From Pseudomonadales bacterium (GTDB lineage Bacteria > Pseudomonadota > Gammaproteobacteria > Pseudomonadales > UBA7239), in assembly GCA_041395665.1 (NCBI GenBank), contig JAWLAB010000008.1, positions 25,672 to 89,671 of the forward strand: a DNA stretch of 64,000 nucleotides. The letters are read 5' to 3'. The notes beneath the pieces were generated by a model. That model had not been told where the DNA came from, searched no databases, and saw only the letters and a list, made by a program, of their open reading frames with translations. Positions 54,582 through 63,633 of this stretch are shown here, one piece after another (within the stretch, counting starts at the first letter, position 1; each line of letters opens with the position of its first letter). The position numbers were made by a program, and so were the translations under genes.

Positions 54582-57033
54582 TGATTGCTCTCCTTCTTGT
54601 CAATGCTCTTATCAATAACATCACAAAAATAATACTCGCTACGATACTGGTACGAATACCATAACGCAGAGTCGGCGGATCGTAATAAAAACGCACTGCG
54701 TGTTCTCCGGCTGGCAACACAACACCGCGAAAGGCTTCATTCACGCGTCCAACATACGCAGGCTCGCCATTCACTGTTGCACGCCACGCTGGATGCCACA
54801 CATCCGACAACACCAACACTGCTGGCTTCGATGTGGAAACTTTCGCCAATACTTCTGTATTGCTAGACGACACCTTCTGCAAAACACCCTCTGCCGATTC
54901 GATATCAACGCTGTCTTTCACCACAGACACACCGACTGATTTCGCAGCAGCGAGCAGCATTTCATCAATTGTTATTGCGACGCGACGCGGATGCAAAACT
55001 GTTTCCGTTGATAATGCATCCACCAAAGATAACGAAGGCAAGTAATCTGCGTTTTCAAAAATTTGTGCCCCAGCATCTTCATAGACGATTGGATAACCTG
55101 CACGCAATAAATTTTGGCGATATTGCTCATCTGCTTCACGCGAAACGAGGATGTATTTGATGCTCGCCGCATTCAAAGCGGCCGCATCAAACAAAAATTC
55201 TTTGCGCGATGTTTTTTTGCGTTTTTTTGTTGTGGAACCATCCAAAGCTAGAAAGAAAAAAGTGTCATTACCAAAATAGCGATCAAAATACTGTTCATAC
55301 CAAGGCATCAAGCCTGCATTCATGGTTCCAGCCTGTTTAATACCAAACAGCGCACCGTATTCTGGAAATAAAACATCTCGCTGACCCACATTGAGCAAGC
55401 GTGCATCATCGATATTTTTACGCAAGAACTGCACAACTTTAGGTTCGGTATCGGCAATACCATAACGCATTGGCCTTGCGGTATTCATATAGCCAAACAG
55501 CTCTAGCAACAGCGCAACAGTAATAAAAACAGCCAAAATACCGCTAGAAATCCAGCGCATTTTCAAAAACATAAAAAATAGAACCGCGCTTACCCACAAA
55601 GCCGTAGCAATCCCCACATGCAATAACTGCTTAGGCGATTCAGGCAAGCCCAATTTCTTATACAGATAGAGCATACCTATTGCCTGCAACAACAAAACAA
55701 CAATCACCGCCAAAATGGGAATATTACCTTCGCGGATACTCTGCACACCGAAAACGACCAATACCGTCAACACGACTGAAGCCAACAAACCCCAATATTG
55801 ATTACCGATGGAATGCAGAACCGGCAGATAATCAACAAACCCAGCCAACCCAAATATGCGTGCGTACGAAAAAACAACTAGCACAGCACCAACCACAGCA
55901 ACCATTTTCTGTGCAGGATTTTTTATGCCCAAGGCGCAGACAGCAACCAGCGAAGCAATGATGCCGAGATAAGAAAAGCGTGATGTTCGCGTTTCAAGCG
56001 CCGCTTGTGGATACAAATCCACACGGCTTTCATGTCCAAAAAAATCCCAAAAATGTTCTGGCGTAAAAATAGATAGCAGATTTTCTATACCAACTGGCTT
56101 AGGCAGCTTTCGCGCTGCAAAATCCGACGCCATATCACTGACAAAAAAAGAATCCACCACAGGAAACCACAGAAATCCCAATAGAGCGATAGAAAAAAAT
56201 ACCGCTGCGGCTATCTGCATAAAGTACAACGGAAATTCTTTGCAGCCCTGCCGCACGCCACCTGCACAACCAAAATAAAAAGCCATGCTCAAAGCATGCA
56301 CCGCAATCAGCGTCAACATGAAAGTCGTCATGATATTGGCCAGCATGATGGCGGCATGCACAAATACCACCAACAGCCAAGATACCAAATCACGCCGCTG
56401 ACAAAACCACAGCAAGGCAAACAACACGAGAGGAAATAAAAAATAGGGCTGACCTATGCCGGTATTCAAATTAGGCACAGCAAAGCCATTCAAAAGATAA
56501 GTTGTCGCACCCAGCAATGCCATACCTAAGTTTGTTCGAAAAATATCCAAACAAATACGCAGCATGAAATAAAAACCTACGCAGTAAATTGCCAGCAGGC
56601 TAAAATCAAAACCTGCAGGTGATGCATCAAAGAAAAAAACAGTGATCAGTGTATGCGGCGAAAACTTCACATCCACCAATGTCTCAGGACCCAGCGTGCC
56701 TGCCGCTGAATATGGATTCCACCACGGCGACTGCCCATCGCGAAAAGCGCGCGCTATGAAATAGTGCGCCGGCTCAAACTGCGTTCGCGCTGAACTTAAA
56801 TCATCGAAACCATCTGATGGCAAAACATCTGAATCAAAAACGGGAACCACAGCCGAACTCGCCTGCCAATTGGCAGGTTTGTTCAACAAGGGCTGGATAT
56901 TGGAAGGCTGTAGCGTGCGTTGAAAAAACGCGATATCAGGAAAAAGCACACCAATAACAACAAACGCCACGCAGGCAACCACGCCTAACTGTCTGCATAG
57001 TCGCTTTTTCCAATTATTTGTTAACACAACCAT
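54556..57033 (-). CDS. YfhO-like polytopic membrane protein
   Basis: 825 residues with about 12-14 membrane helices and a C-terminal extracytoplasmic domain (about 520-790) before a last helix. Resembles the YfhO family, related to GT-C glycosyltransferases: an early acidic loop with DGQSPWWNPYSAAGTLGPETL and the C-terminal ADVW-type phrase LVLSDVWHPAWRATVNG...FRGVVLPAGEHAVRFYY are typical. Such proteins are tied to glycan or lipid-linked sugar transfer, but the substrate is unknown. It is inserted between alaA and msrB. Confidence 0.75.
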   Translation of the reverse strand: MVVLTNNWKKRLCRQLGVVACVAFVVIGVLFPDIAFFQRTLQPSNIQPLLNKPANWQASSAVVPVFDSDVLPSDGFDDLSSARTQFEPAHYFIARAFRDGQSPWWNPYSAAGTLGPETLVDVKFSPHTLITVFFFDASPAGFDFSLLAIYCVGFYFMLRICLDIFRTNLGMALLGATTYLLNGFAVPNLNTGIGQPYFLFPLVLFALLWFCQRRDLVSWLLVVFVHAAIMLANIMTTFMLTLIAVHALSMAFYFGCAGGVRQGCKEFPLYFMQIAAAVFFSIALLGFLWFPVVDSFFVSDMASDFAARKLPKPVGIENLLSIFTPEHFWDFFGHESRVDLYPQAALETRTSRFSYLGIIASLVAVCALGIKNPAQKMVAVVGAVLVVFSYARIFGLAGFVDYLPVLHSIGNQYWGLLASVVLTVLVVFGVQSIREGNIPILAVIVVLLLQAIGMLYLYKKLGLPESPKQLLHVGIATALWVSAVLFFMFLKMRWISSGILAVFITVALLLELFGYMNTARPMRYGIADTEPKVVQFLRKNIDDARLLNVGQRDVLFPEYGALFGIKQAGTMNAGLMPWYEQYFDRYFGNDTFFFLALDGSTTKKRKKTSRKEFLFDAAALNAASIKYILVSREADEQYRQNLLRAGYPIVYEDAGAQIFENADYLPSLSLVDALSTETVLHPRRVAITIDEMLLAAAKSVGVSVVKDSVDIESAEGVLQKVSSSNTEVLAKVSTSKPAVLVLSDVWHPAWRATVNGEPAYVGRVNEAFRGVVLPAGEHAVRFYYDPPTLRYGIRTSIVASIIFVMLLIRALTRRRAINERRTSHT

Positions 57034-57070
57034 TCAACCAGATCATCAGATTAGACGCCCCTCATCAGCG

Positions 57071-57076
57071 TATAAT
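57071..57076 (+). promoter_or_regulatory. Candidate -10 element for alaA
   Basis: TATAAT 54 bases before the alaA ATG in the divergent gap with the YfhO-like gene. No good -35 at normal spacing. Confidence 0.4.
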
Positions 57077-57129
57077 AATTCTACCTTTATGCACTGCACT
57101 TACGCGCAAACTTGCGCTGGAACACGACC

Positions 57130-58344
57130 ATGAAAGAAATTCGCAAATCAAAAAAATTGGATGGTGTCTGCTACGACATTCGCGGCCCCGTGCTGGAAGA
57201 AGCCTATCGCATGGAAGAAGCGGGACAGCGCATCCTGAAACTGAACATCGGCAACCCTGCGCCGTTTGGTTTGATGGCACCTGACGAAATCCTGAAAGAT
57301 GTGGTGTACAACCTGCCGCAAGCGGAAGGCTATAGCGAATCGAAAGGTATGTTTGCGGCGCGCAAAGCCATCATGCACGAGACGCAGCGTTTAGGGATCG
57401 CTGGCGTGCAGATCAACGACATCTACCTCGGCAATGGCGTGAGCGAAATGATCGCCATGGCGCTGCAAGGTTTGTGCGACAGCGGCGACGAAATTTTGAT
57501 CCCCACGCCCGACTACCCACTGTGGACAGCTTCCACTTCACTGGCTGGCGGCAAGCCCGTGCATTATCTGTGCGATGAGAGCAATGGCTGGAATCCAGAT
57601 ATTCAAGATATCCGCAGCAAAATCACACCGAAAACGCGCGCGATTGTCGTTATCAATCCTAACAACCCTACGGGCGCGGTGTACGATCCAGCAATCCTGC
57701 AACAAATTGTTGATATCGCCACCGAACACGGCTTGATTATTTTTGCCGATGAAATTTACGACAAAATTCTTTATGAAGATGCCAAGCACACGCCGCTGGC
57801 GACGCTGGCTACTGATGTGTTGTGCGTCACATTCAATGGTTTATCCAAAACCTATCGCTTAGCGGGTTTTCGTTCCGGCTGGATGATTTTGAGCGGCAAT
57901 AAATATGTTGCGCGCGATTACATCGAAGGCTTAGATATGTTGGCGTCCATGCGCTTATGCGCCAATGTACCCGCACAATTTGCTATTCAAACTGCGTTGG
58001 GCGGCTATCAAAGCATCAACGAGTTCACACAGCCGCAAGGGCGTTTGCGCGAGCAGCGCGATATTGCGTGGAAAATGTTGAATGACATCCCCGGCGTCAG
58101 TTGCGTTAAACCGATGGGCGCGCTGTATATGTTCCCCAAATTGGATCCCGCTGTTTATCCGATCAAAGATGATCAACAACTGGCGTTGGATTTATTGCGC
58201 CAGAAAAAAATTCTAATTGTGCAGGGATCCGGCTTTAACTGGATAGACCAGCAACATTTTAGAATCGTAGTTTTGCCGCGCGTAGACGATTTGAAATTTG
58301 CTATCGAGCAATTTGCCGATTTCATTCAAAGCTATCGACAATAA
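57130..58344 (+). CDS. alaA: Glutamate-pyruvate aminotransferase AlaA
   Basis: PLP-dependent aminotransferase making alanine from pyruvate and glutamate. 404 residues from ATG 57130; aligns along its length with E. coli AlaA (VCYDIRGPVL, KLNIGNPAPFG, DYPLWTA, VINPNNPTGAVY, FADEIYDKILY), PLP Lys240 in NGLSKTYR, and MLASMRLCANVPAQ. A TTG start at 57112 is less likely. Divergent from the YfhO-like gene. Confidence 0.95.
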   Translation: MKEIRKSKKLDGVCYDIRGPVLEEAYRMEEAGQRILKLNIGNPAPFGLMAPDEILKDVVYNLPQAEGYSESKGMFAARKAIMHETQRLGIAGVQINDIYLGNGVSEMIAMALQGLCDSGDEILIPTPDYPLWTASTSLAGGKPVHYLCDESNGWNPDIQDIRSKITPKTRAIVVINPNNPTGAVYDPAILQQIVDIATEHGLIIFADEIYDKILYEDAKHTPLATLATDVLCVTFNGLSKTYRLAGFRSGWMILSGNKYVARDYIEGLDMLASMRLCANVPAQFAIQTALGGYQSINEFTQPQGRLREQRDIAWKMLNDIPGVSCVKPMGALYMFPKLDPAVYPIKDDQQLALDLLRQKKILIVQGSGFNWIDQQHFRIVVLPRVDDLKFAIEQFADFIQSYRQ

Positions 58345-58361
58345 TTGAGCGAGAACTTTCG

Positions 58362-58811
58362 GTGAGCGACATCCATATTGACGATTTTTATAAAGATGCT
58401 GCGCGTATTCTTTTAGTGCTGTATCAATATTTTCCTCGTCCTTACACCGTGTATGTCGCCGACATTTCGGGCTTTGATGAACCCGATGAATATGGCCTGC
58501 ACAGCGACAGGCACAACGCCTGTTTTAGTACGATGGTGTGGCTTGCGGATGCTGGACTGCTGCGTTATGTCGATGTCATCAACAAGGAAGCGATAGATCA
58601 AGCCGTGCTAACCAGCAAAGCCATCAATTTACTCGCTACGCGCAGCCCTATTCGTTTTCAACCGGAAGAAGAAGATATGCCGCCTTCTGTCGCCGATGCA
58701 CAAGCCAGTCATGTACATCAGTTGCGCTTAGCTATACGCAGCGGTGAATCATTTGCCATCCGTCGCATCATGATGCATCTGCTCAACGAAGCGGAACTGC
58801 GCAACGCATAA
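58362..58811 (+). CDS. Small conserved protein of unknown function
   Basis: 149 residues from GTG 58362, 17 bases after alaA. Predicted helical with a winged-helix-like run (ILLVLYQYFPRP...DISGFDEPDEYG, ACFSTMVWLADAGLLRYVD, LTSKAINLLA) in the first 95 residues and an acidic hinge (PEEEDMPPS) before the C-terminal helices. Not assigned to a family. Ends one base from the opposing PstS-like gene. Confidence 0.65.
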   Translation: MSDIHIDDFYKDAARILLVLYQYFPRPYTVYVADISGFDEPDEYGLHSDRHNACFSTMVWLADAGLLRYVDVINKEAIDQAVLTSKAINLLATRSPIRFQPEEEDMPPSVADAQASHVHQLRLAIRSGESFAIRRIMMHLLNEAELRNA

Positions 58812-58812
58812 A

Positions 58813-59235
58813 TCAATGGATGGTCAGCAGCACTTTGACAGTATCGTCGACCGTCGCGGCATCCACATAACCAACAATATTAGGGTTCGCTTTCACTAGT
58901 GCAATGACTTCGGCATCACCAGAAATTTTTTTAGGCGGCTGCCCCTCGCCAGAAAATACCAGACGCGACCAATAAGCGTTCATTTCTGACGGCGTTTTTT
59001 TAATCACTTTGCTATAAAACTCTTCCCGTGCAACTTGCTCATTTTCTTGGTCAACAGGAATCAGTTGTGTGCCATCAGCTAACACATCTAGCTGACTGAG
59101 GAATATCGCGGCTGCTTGCTCCACTGTAACCGTAGAAATAGGCATATTACGGTTAGCAATAACAGCAATATCAGCGTAAGTAGTCGATACACTCGCCGCA
59201 AAAAAAATCGACAAAACCGCAGCAATTCTCTTCAT
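58813..59235 (-). CDS. Small PstS-like periplasmic phosphate-binding-type protein
   Basis: 140 residues: signal peptide MKRIAAVLSIFFAASVSTTYA and a short PBP-like domain with VTVEQAAAIFLSQLDVLADG, VDQENEQVAREEFY, YWSRLVFSGEGQPPK, and NPNIVGYVDA. This matches the stand-alone phosphate ABC-transporter-substrate-like family that is half the length of PstS. No permease genes are near. GGAG lies six bases before the ATG. Confidence 0.75.
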   Translation of the reverse strand: MKRIAAVLSIFFAASVSTTYADIAVIANRNMPISTVTVEQAAAIFLSQLDVLADGTQLIPVDQENEQVAREEFYSKVIKKTPSEMNAYWSRLVFSGEGQPPKKISGDAEVIALVKANPNIVGYVDAATVDDTVKVLLTIH

Positions 59236-59261
59236 TTTTTTACTCCAACAACATCAGCAAC

Positions 59262-60224
59262 TTACTGTTCATGTAACACAGCATGCGCTTGCTGATCAGC
59301 ATGATACGACGAACGCACCATCGGCCCGCTCGCCACTTGCGAAAACCCTAACTGTTTTGCCGCATCCGCCAAGGCATTAAATTCTTCCGGTGTGACAAAA
59401 CGCTGTACTGGAAGATGTGCTTTGCTCGGCTGCAAATATTGACCCAAGGTCAGCATAGAGACATTGTGTGTGCGCAAGTCTTCTAATACTGCTTTCACTT
59501 CGTCGAGTGTTTCACCCAAGCCCAACATCAAGCCAGATTTTGTGGGTACAGCAGGTTGCATTTCGCCAAACTGTTTTAACAATTGCAGCGAGTGAGAATA
59601 AATGGCACCTGGCCTCACGGTTTTATATAAACGAGGCACCGTTTCTAAATTGTGATTGAGCACATTGGGCGGCTGTTGCACCAATATCGGCAAAGCCACA
59701 TCCAATTGATTGCGAAAATCAGGCACCAATGTTTCCACCACAATATTTGGACTGCGTTGACGCACTTCGCGAATACAGTTTGCAAAATGCGCGGCACCAC
59801 CATCGACTAAATCATCGCGATCCACCGAAGTAATCACCACATAGCGCAAGCCGAGTTCTGCAATCGCTTCCGCCAAACGCACCGGTTCTTGTTTATCCAA
59901 CGGCAGTGGCCTGCCGTGTGCCACATCACAAAACGGACAGCGCCGCGTACAAATTTCACCCATCACCATGAAAGTTGCGGTACCACCGTGAAAACACTCA
60001 CCCAAATTCGGGCAAGCTGCTTCTTCGCACACGGTAGCTAATTTTCTATCACGCAAAATTGTGCGCACTCGCTGTACCGCAGCACCCGAAGGAATACGCG
60101 CACGAATCCAAGATGGTTTGCGCTGTGCATTATCACTGGCGATGACATGTGCTTCTGCGTGACGCACTTTTTCTGCATCGCGTAGTTTTTTTCCGACAGG
60201 CAAATGGCGTGAAGAATTAGACAT
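59262..60224 (-). CDS. lipA: Lipoyl synthase
   Basis: Radical-SAM enzyme inserting two sulfurs into octanoyl groups. 320 residues from ATG 60224: auxiliary cluster C66, C71, C77 (CEEAACPNLGEC), radical-SAM cluster C92, C96, C99 (CTRRCPFC), and SGLMLGLGE. The C-terminal RSSYHADQQ has the conserved Arg-Ser-Ser-Tyr. The ATG lies eight bases inside the end of lipB. A longer frame to 60287 overlaps lipB further and is not conserved. Confidence 0.97.
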   Translation of the reverse strand: MSNSSRHLPVGKKLRDAEKVRHAEAHVIASDNAQRKPSWIRARIPSGAAVQRVRTILRDRKLATVCEEAACPNLGECFHGGTATFMVMGEICTRRCPFCDVAHGRPLPLDKQEPVRLAEAIAELGLRYVVITSVDRDDLVDGGAAHFANCIREVRQRSPNIVVETLVPDFRNQLDVALPILVQQPPNVLNHNLETVPRLYKTVRPGAIYSHSLQLLKQFGEMQPAVPTKSGLMLGLGETLDEVKAVLEDLRTHNVSMLTLGQYLQPSKAHLPVQRFVTPEEFNALADAAKQLGFSQVASGPMVRSSYHADQQAHAVLHEQ

Positions 60225-60888
60225 AAAACCATTCTGAATGTGAGCAATGCAATGCATCAGCAAAACGAGCAACCAATGCTTCTTCAATTTCTTTTTTGTC
60301 TGGCAGCGGTATTAAAAACTGATCTAAGCGCACAACACGCTGCCCCGCTTTGCCGCAGGGATTGATGCCACCAAAAGGCTCTAGCTTATTAGAAATATTG
60401 ATCGCCATTCCGTGATAGCAGCCTTTCTGGGTAATACGCAAACCCAATGATGCAATTTTTTCTATTTCATTATTTGTATCACGCACATAAATACCGGGAG
60501 CGTTACGCTGCGAAAAAGCCAACACATTTTTTTCAGCCAAATAATCAATCAATAGATTTTCCAGCGCACTCACCAAGGTTCTAGCACCCCATTTCAAACG
60601 CCGCACATCCAGCAGCGTATAAAACATCAATTGCCCTGGACCGTGCCAAGTGACTTGGCCTCCTCGATCTGTTTGCACAACCGGCGTATCGCCCGCACAC
60701 AATACATGCTCTGCTTTTCCCGCCAAACCTTGTGTATACACAGGCTGGTGTTCGAGCAACCAAATTTCATCGCTGGTTTTTTCGTCGCGTGTTACTGTGA
60801 ATTGCTGCATGCGCTGCCATAGCGAAATATATTCTTGCCTTTCGTTAAAACGCCGCACGATTAACGCTGTCACAGCACATTCACTCAC
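60217..60888 (-). CDS. lipB: Octanoyl transferase
   Basis: Moves octanoyl from ACP to lipoyl domains. 223 residues: HQPVYTQG, GGQVTWHGPGQL, and catalytic Cys178 in FGGINPCG with Lys from SLGLRITQKG. Start GTG 60888 follows a GGTGAT region; no in-frame ATG is nearby. Part of dac-ybeD-lipB-lipA. Confidence 0.96.
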   Translation of the reverse strand: MSECAVTALIVRRFNERQEYISLWQRMQQFTVTRDEKTSDEIWLLEHQPVYTQGLAGKAEHVLCAGDTPVVQTDRGGQVTWHGPGQLMFYTLLDVRRLKWGARTLVSALENLLIDYLAEKNVLAFSQRNAPGIYVRDTNNEIEKIASLGLRITQKGCYHGMAINISNKLEPFGGINPCGKAGQRVVRLDQFLIPLPDKKEIEEALVARFADALHCSHSEWFYV

Positions 60889-60903
60889 ATCACCACAAAA
60901 AAA

Positions 60904-61170
60904 CTACAGCACCATGCGCACCAAAGGATGCCCTTTCAAGTCAGCAAAAATAGCTTGCAATTGATCAACACCTTGCGCCGTGATCATGATAGTCATGGCT
61001 TCGTAATTACCGCCTTGGCTTGCGCGAATCGTGATATCGGTTTCCGTAATCACACCGGCGTGTTTCTCAAAAATACTCACCGTAGCACTGCGAAACTCAT
61101 CACCTGCCACACCCATCACCTTGACAGGATAGCGACAGGGAAACTCAATTTTTGGCGGCTCTTGCGTCAT
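60904..61170 (-). CDS. ybeD: DUF493/YbeD-like protein
   Basis: 88-residue ACT-like protein of unknown function conserved between dac and lipB in gammaproteobacteria. Contains FPCRYPVKVMG, RASQGGNYEAMTIMI and LKGHPLVRMVL. Five bases after the PBP gene and 15 before lipB. Confidence 0.93.
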   Translation of the reverse strand: MTQEPPKIEFPCRYPVKVMGVAGDEFRSATVSIFEKHAGVITETDITIRASQGGNYEAMTIMITAQGVDQLQAIFADLKGHPLVRMVL

Positions 61171-61175
61171 CGAAA

Positions 61176-62378
61176 TTAAACCGGCTTACCAAATAAACCA
61201 CTAAAGAAACGCACTAACTTGTCCCACATAGCACCAAAGAAGCCAGCGCGTTGCACTTCTTCTTTCGCAACAACATCAATTGTTTTCAATACTTCTTCAC
61301 CGTTCTTCACCACAATCTGTCCTACTTTTTGCCCTGCGGTAATCGGCGCAATCAATGGGCTATCAATTTTTACTTCGTGCGTGAGGCTAGCAGCTACATT
61401 GCGCGGCACAATCATAGACACCTCAGACGCGGGTACCACAGTGATCGACTCGGCTTCTCCTTCCCAAACACGCGGTGTACCCAATACTGCATCCGCAGGA
61501 TACAAATTTACCGATTGGAAAAAACGGAATCCGTAATTGAGTAATGCGGAGGATTGTGCTTCCCGCTCTTTAATGCTCGGTGCGCCGAGCACCACAGAAA
61601 TTAAACGCGTTTCATCGCGCTTTGCTGAAACCACAAGACAATAACCACAGCCATTTGTGTGACCTGTTTTCAAACCATCGACTGAAGGATCAGACCACAA
61701 CAAACCATTACGGTTTTGTTGCTTAATGCCGTTGTAGACAAATTCTTTTTCTTTGTGCAACGGGTAATCTTTTGTTTTAACAATATCGCGCGACAAAATC
61801 GCCAAATCGCGAGCGGAAGAATAATGATCCTGTGCATCTAAGCCGTGCGTGTTGACATAGTGCGTATTGGTCAGGCCTATTTTTTTCGCGTACTGATTCA
61901 TCAAATCAACAAAAGCACTTTCTGTTCCCGCTAAATACTCTGCCACTGCAACCGTTGCGTCATTGCCGGAAGAAATAATAATGCCGCGATGCAACTCCAA
62001 CAGCGTTACGGGTTTGTTAGGCTCGATGAACATCAGCGATGAGCCATTATTTTTTGCATCAAAATCTGGACTTTGCGCCCAGGCACGCGGGCTTACCGGC
62101 ACGACATCTTCATTGCGCACACGACCCGATTCCACTTCAGCCGATAACACATAGCTAGTCATCAACTTCGTCAAACTTGCCGGTGGGATGCGTTCATCTG
62201 GATTGCGCTCCAGCAACACTGCACCGCTCGCTGCATCCATCAACACCCACGCTTTGGCATTGAGCTCAGGCGGAGCAGGCACGGGCTCAGCAGCCTGCAC
62301 CACTTCAACACACAACATAGACACAACTGAAAGCGAAACTACGCGCGTAAATTGTTGCAAACGATTGATGAAACTCAT
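61176..62378 (-). CDS. dacA: D-alanyl-D-alanine carboxypeptidase (PBP5/6 family)
   Basis: Low-molecular-mass penicillin-binding protein trimming peptidoglycan pentapeptides. 400 residues from ATG 62378: signal peptide to about residue 30, active-site Ser68-Lys71 (SLTK), SGN (137-139), KTG (237-239), and the C-terminal beta domain with an amphipathic membrane helix near the end (MWDKLVRFFSGLF). Start with GGA seven bases upstream; the frame open to 62441 is not supported. Confidence 0.95.
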   Translation of the reverse strand: MSFINRLQQFTRVVSLSVVSMLCVEVVQAAEPVPAPPELNAKAWVLMDAASGAVLLERNPDERIPPASLTKLMTSYVLSAEVESGRVRNEDVVPVSPRAWAQSPDFDAKNNGSSLMFIEPNKPVTLLELHRGIIISSGNDATVAVAEYLAGTESAFVDLMNQYAKKIGLTNTHYVNTHGLDAQDHYSSARDLAILSRDIVKTKDYPLHKEKEFVYNGIKQQNRNGLLWSDPSVDGLKTGHTNGCGYCLVVSAKRDETRLISVVLGAPSIKEREAQSSALLNYGFRFFQSVNLYPADAVLGTPRVWEGEAESITVVPASEVSMIVPRNVAASLTHEVKIDSPLIAPITAGQKVGQIVVKNGEEVLKTIDVVAKEEVQRAGFFGAMWDKLVRFFSGLFGKPV

Positions 62379-62460
62379 GGCATATCCGTCATTGGTGATC
62401 AAAGTGCTATTGTAGCCGCCAAACCCCTGATTACGCTGCAATTACAACGGCGCTCATTGC

Positions 62461-63534
62461 ATGATTAATACACACGAACAAATACTTCCCAATGGTTTTT
62501 CAATCGGCTGGCTGACATTGAATGCGCCCAAAACGCTCAATGCACTCACGCTAGACATGGCGCATGGCGCATTACAACAACTACAACAATGGGCAGCTCG
62601 CACCGACATAGCCTGCGTGGTACTGCGTGGCGAAGGGCGAGGATTTTGTGCGGGAGGCGATGTGCGGCGCATGCGGCAAGGCATACTCGACGGCGACGAC
62701 TACTGCGCTCGATTCTTCGAGCAGGAATATCGCCTCGATTACTTGCTGCACCGCTACCCCAAACCCGTTTTAGCGTGGGGACATGGCATTGTCATGGGTG
62801 GCGGGCTGGGGCTTTTTATGGGCTGCTCTCACCGTGTTGTTACACCTTCTACGCGCATGGCGATGCCAGAGATCAACATTGGCCTCTATCCCGATGTCGG
62901 CGCCAGCCACTTCCTCAACCAACTGCCGCAGGGCTTGGGCTTATTTCTGGGGATTACCGGCTGCGAGTGGAATGCTGCCGATGCACTAACATTGGGAATG
63001 GCTAATTTTTGTCTGGACGATGCAGCAGCTGAGCAACTCTCCGCGCTGCTATCTGACATTGCTTGGTCCACCGATGCCTCCAGCAACAACACGGCGCTGA
63101 CTACGGCACTCAAGGCAATGCCGATCGCACACACTACTCCGCAACTGACGCAACACAGTGATCACATCCGCACGGTGTGCGGATCACTACCGAGTGCTGT
63201 CGCCAACTTGCCGACACTCAACATCAACGAGCCGTGGTTTCAGGTCGCGCTACACAACCTCACGCACGGCTGCCCTGCCACCCCGCACATTGTGGAGCAG
63301 CAATTGGTGCGCGGGCGAGACTTATCACTGGCCGATGTTTTTCGTATGGAGTGGATTCTGTCTGTGCAATGCAGCCGACACCCCGATTTCCCCGAAGGTG
63401 TACGCGCGCAACTGGTGGATAAAGACAAACAGCCACGCTGGCAGTTCGCCTCGATTACCGATGTTCCAACGACTTATGTCGATGCGCATTTCCAATGCCC
63501 TACACCGCACAACCCGCTGGCCGATCTTGGGTAA
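62461..63534 (+). CDS. Enoyl-CoA hydratase/isomerase family (3-hydroxyisobutyryl-CoA hydrolase-like)
   Basis: Crotonase-fold enzyme, 357 residues. Oxyanion-hole loops RGEGRGFCAGGDVRRM and HGIVMGGGLGLFM, and the HIBYL-CoA hydrolase phrase MPEINIGLYPDVGASHFL with a conserved Glu and Asp. The longer C-terminal half (ECH_2 type) fits 3-hydroxyisobutyryl-CoA hydrolase in valine catabolism better than a 260-residue hydratase. Divergent from dacA. Confidence in exact substrate is moderate. Confidence 0.85.
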   Translation: MINTHEQILPNGFSIGWLTLNAPKTLNALTLDMAHGALQQLQQWAARTDIACVVLRGEGRGFCAGGDVRRMRQGILDGDDYCARFFEQEYRLDYLLHRYPKPVLAWGHGIVMGGGLGLFMGCSHRVVTPSTRMAMPEINIGLYPDVGASHFLNQLPQGLGLFLGITGCEWNAADALTLGMANFCLDDAAAEQLSALLSDIAWSTDASSNNTALTTALKAMPIAHTTPQLTQHSDHIRTVCGSLPSAVANLPTLNINEPWFQVALHNLTHGCPATPHIVEQQLVRGRDLSLADVFRMEWILSVQCSRHPDFPEGVRAQLVDKDKQPRWQFASITDVPTTYVDAHFQCPTPHNPLADLG

Positions 63535-63563
63535 CCATCAACAGTTTTTGCCGACCATTTCCC

Positions 63564-63591
63564 TTCAAAAATTGTAGGGCTGGTGTACACT
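63564..63591 (+). promoter_or_regulatory. Putative promoter for the cNMP-binding gene
   Basis: TTCAAA, 16-base spacer, TACACT, 43 bases ahead of ATG 63634. Weak but well placed. Confidence 0.35.
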
Positions 63592-63633
63592 TGAGACAGC
63601 GTTTATTTTCACTGCGATATTGATACTTCCATC

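Noticed and set aside
57065..57280. Short minus-strand frame overlapping the start of alaA
   Set aside because: Overlaps the well-conserved alaA N-terminus and has no features of its own.
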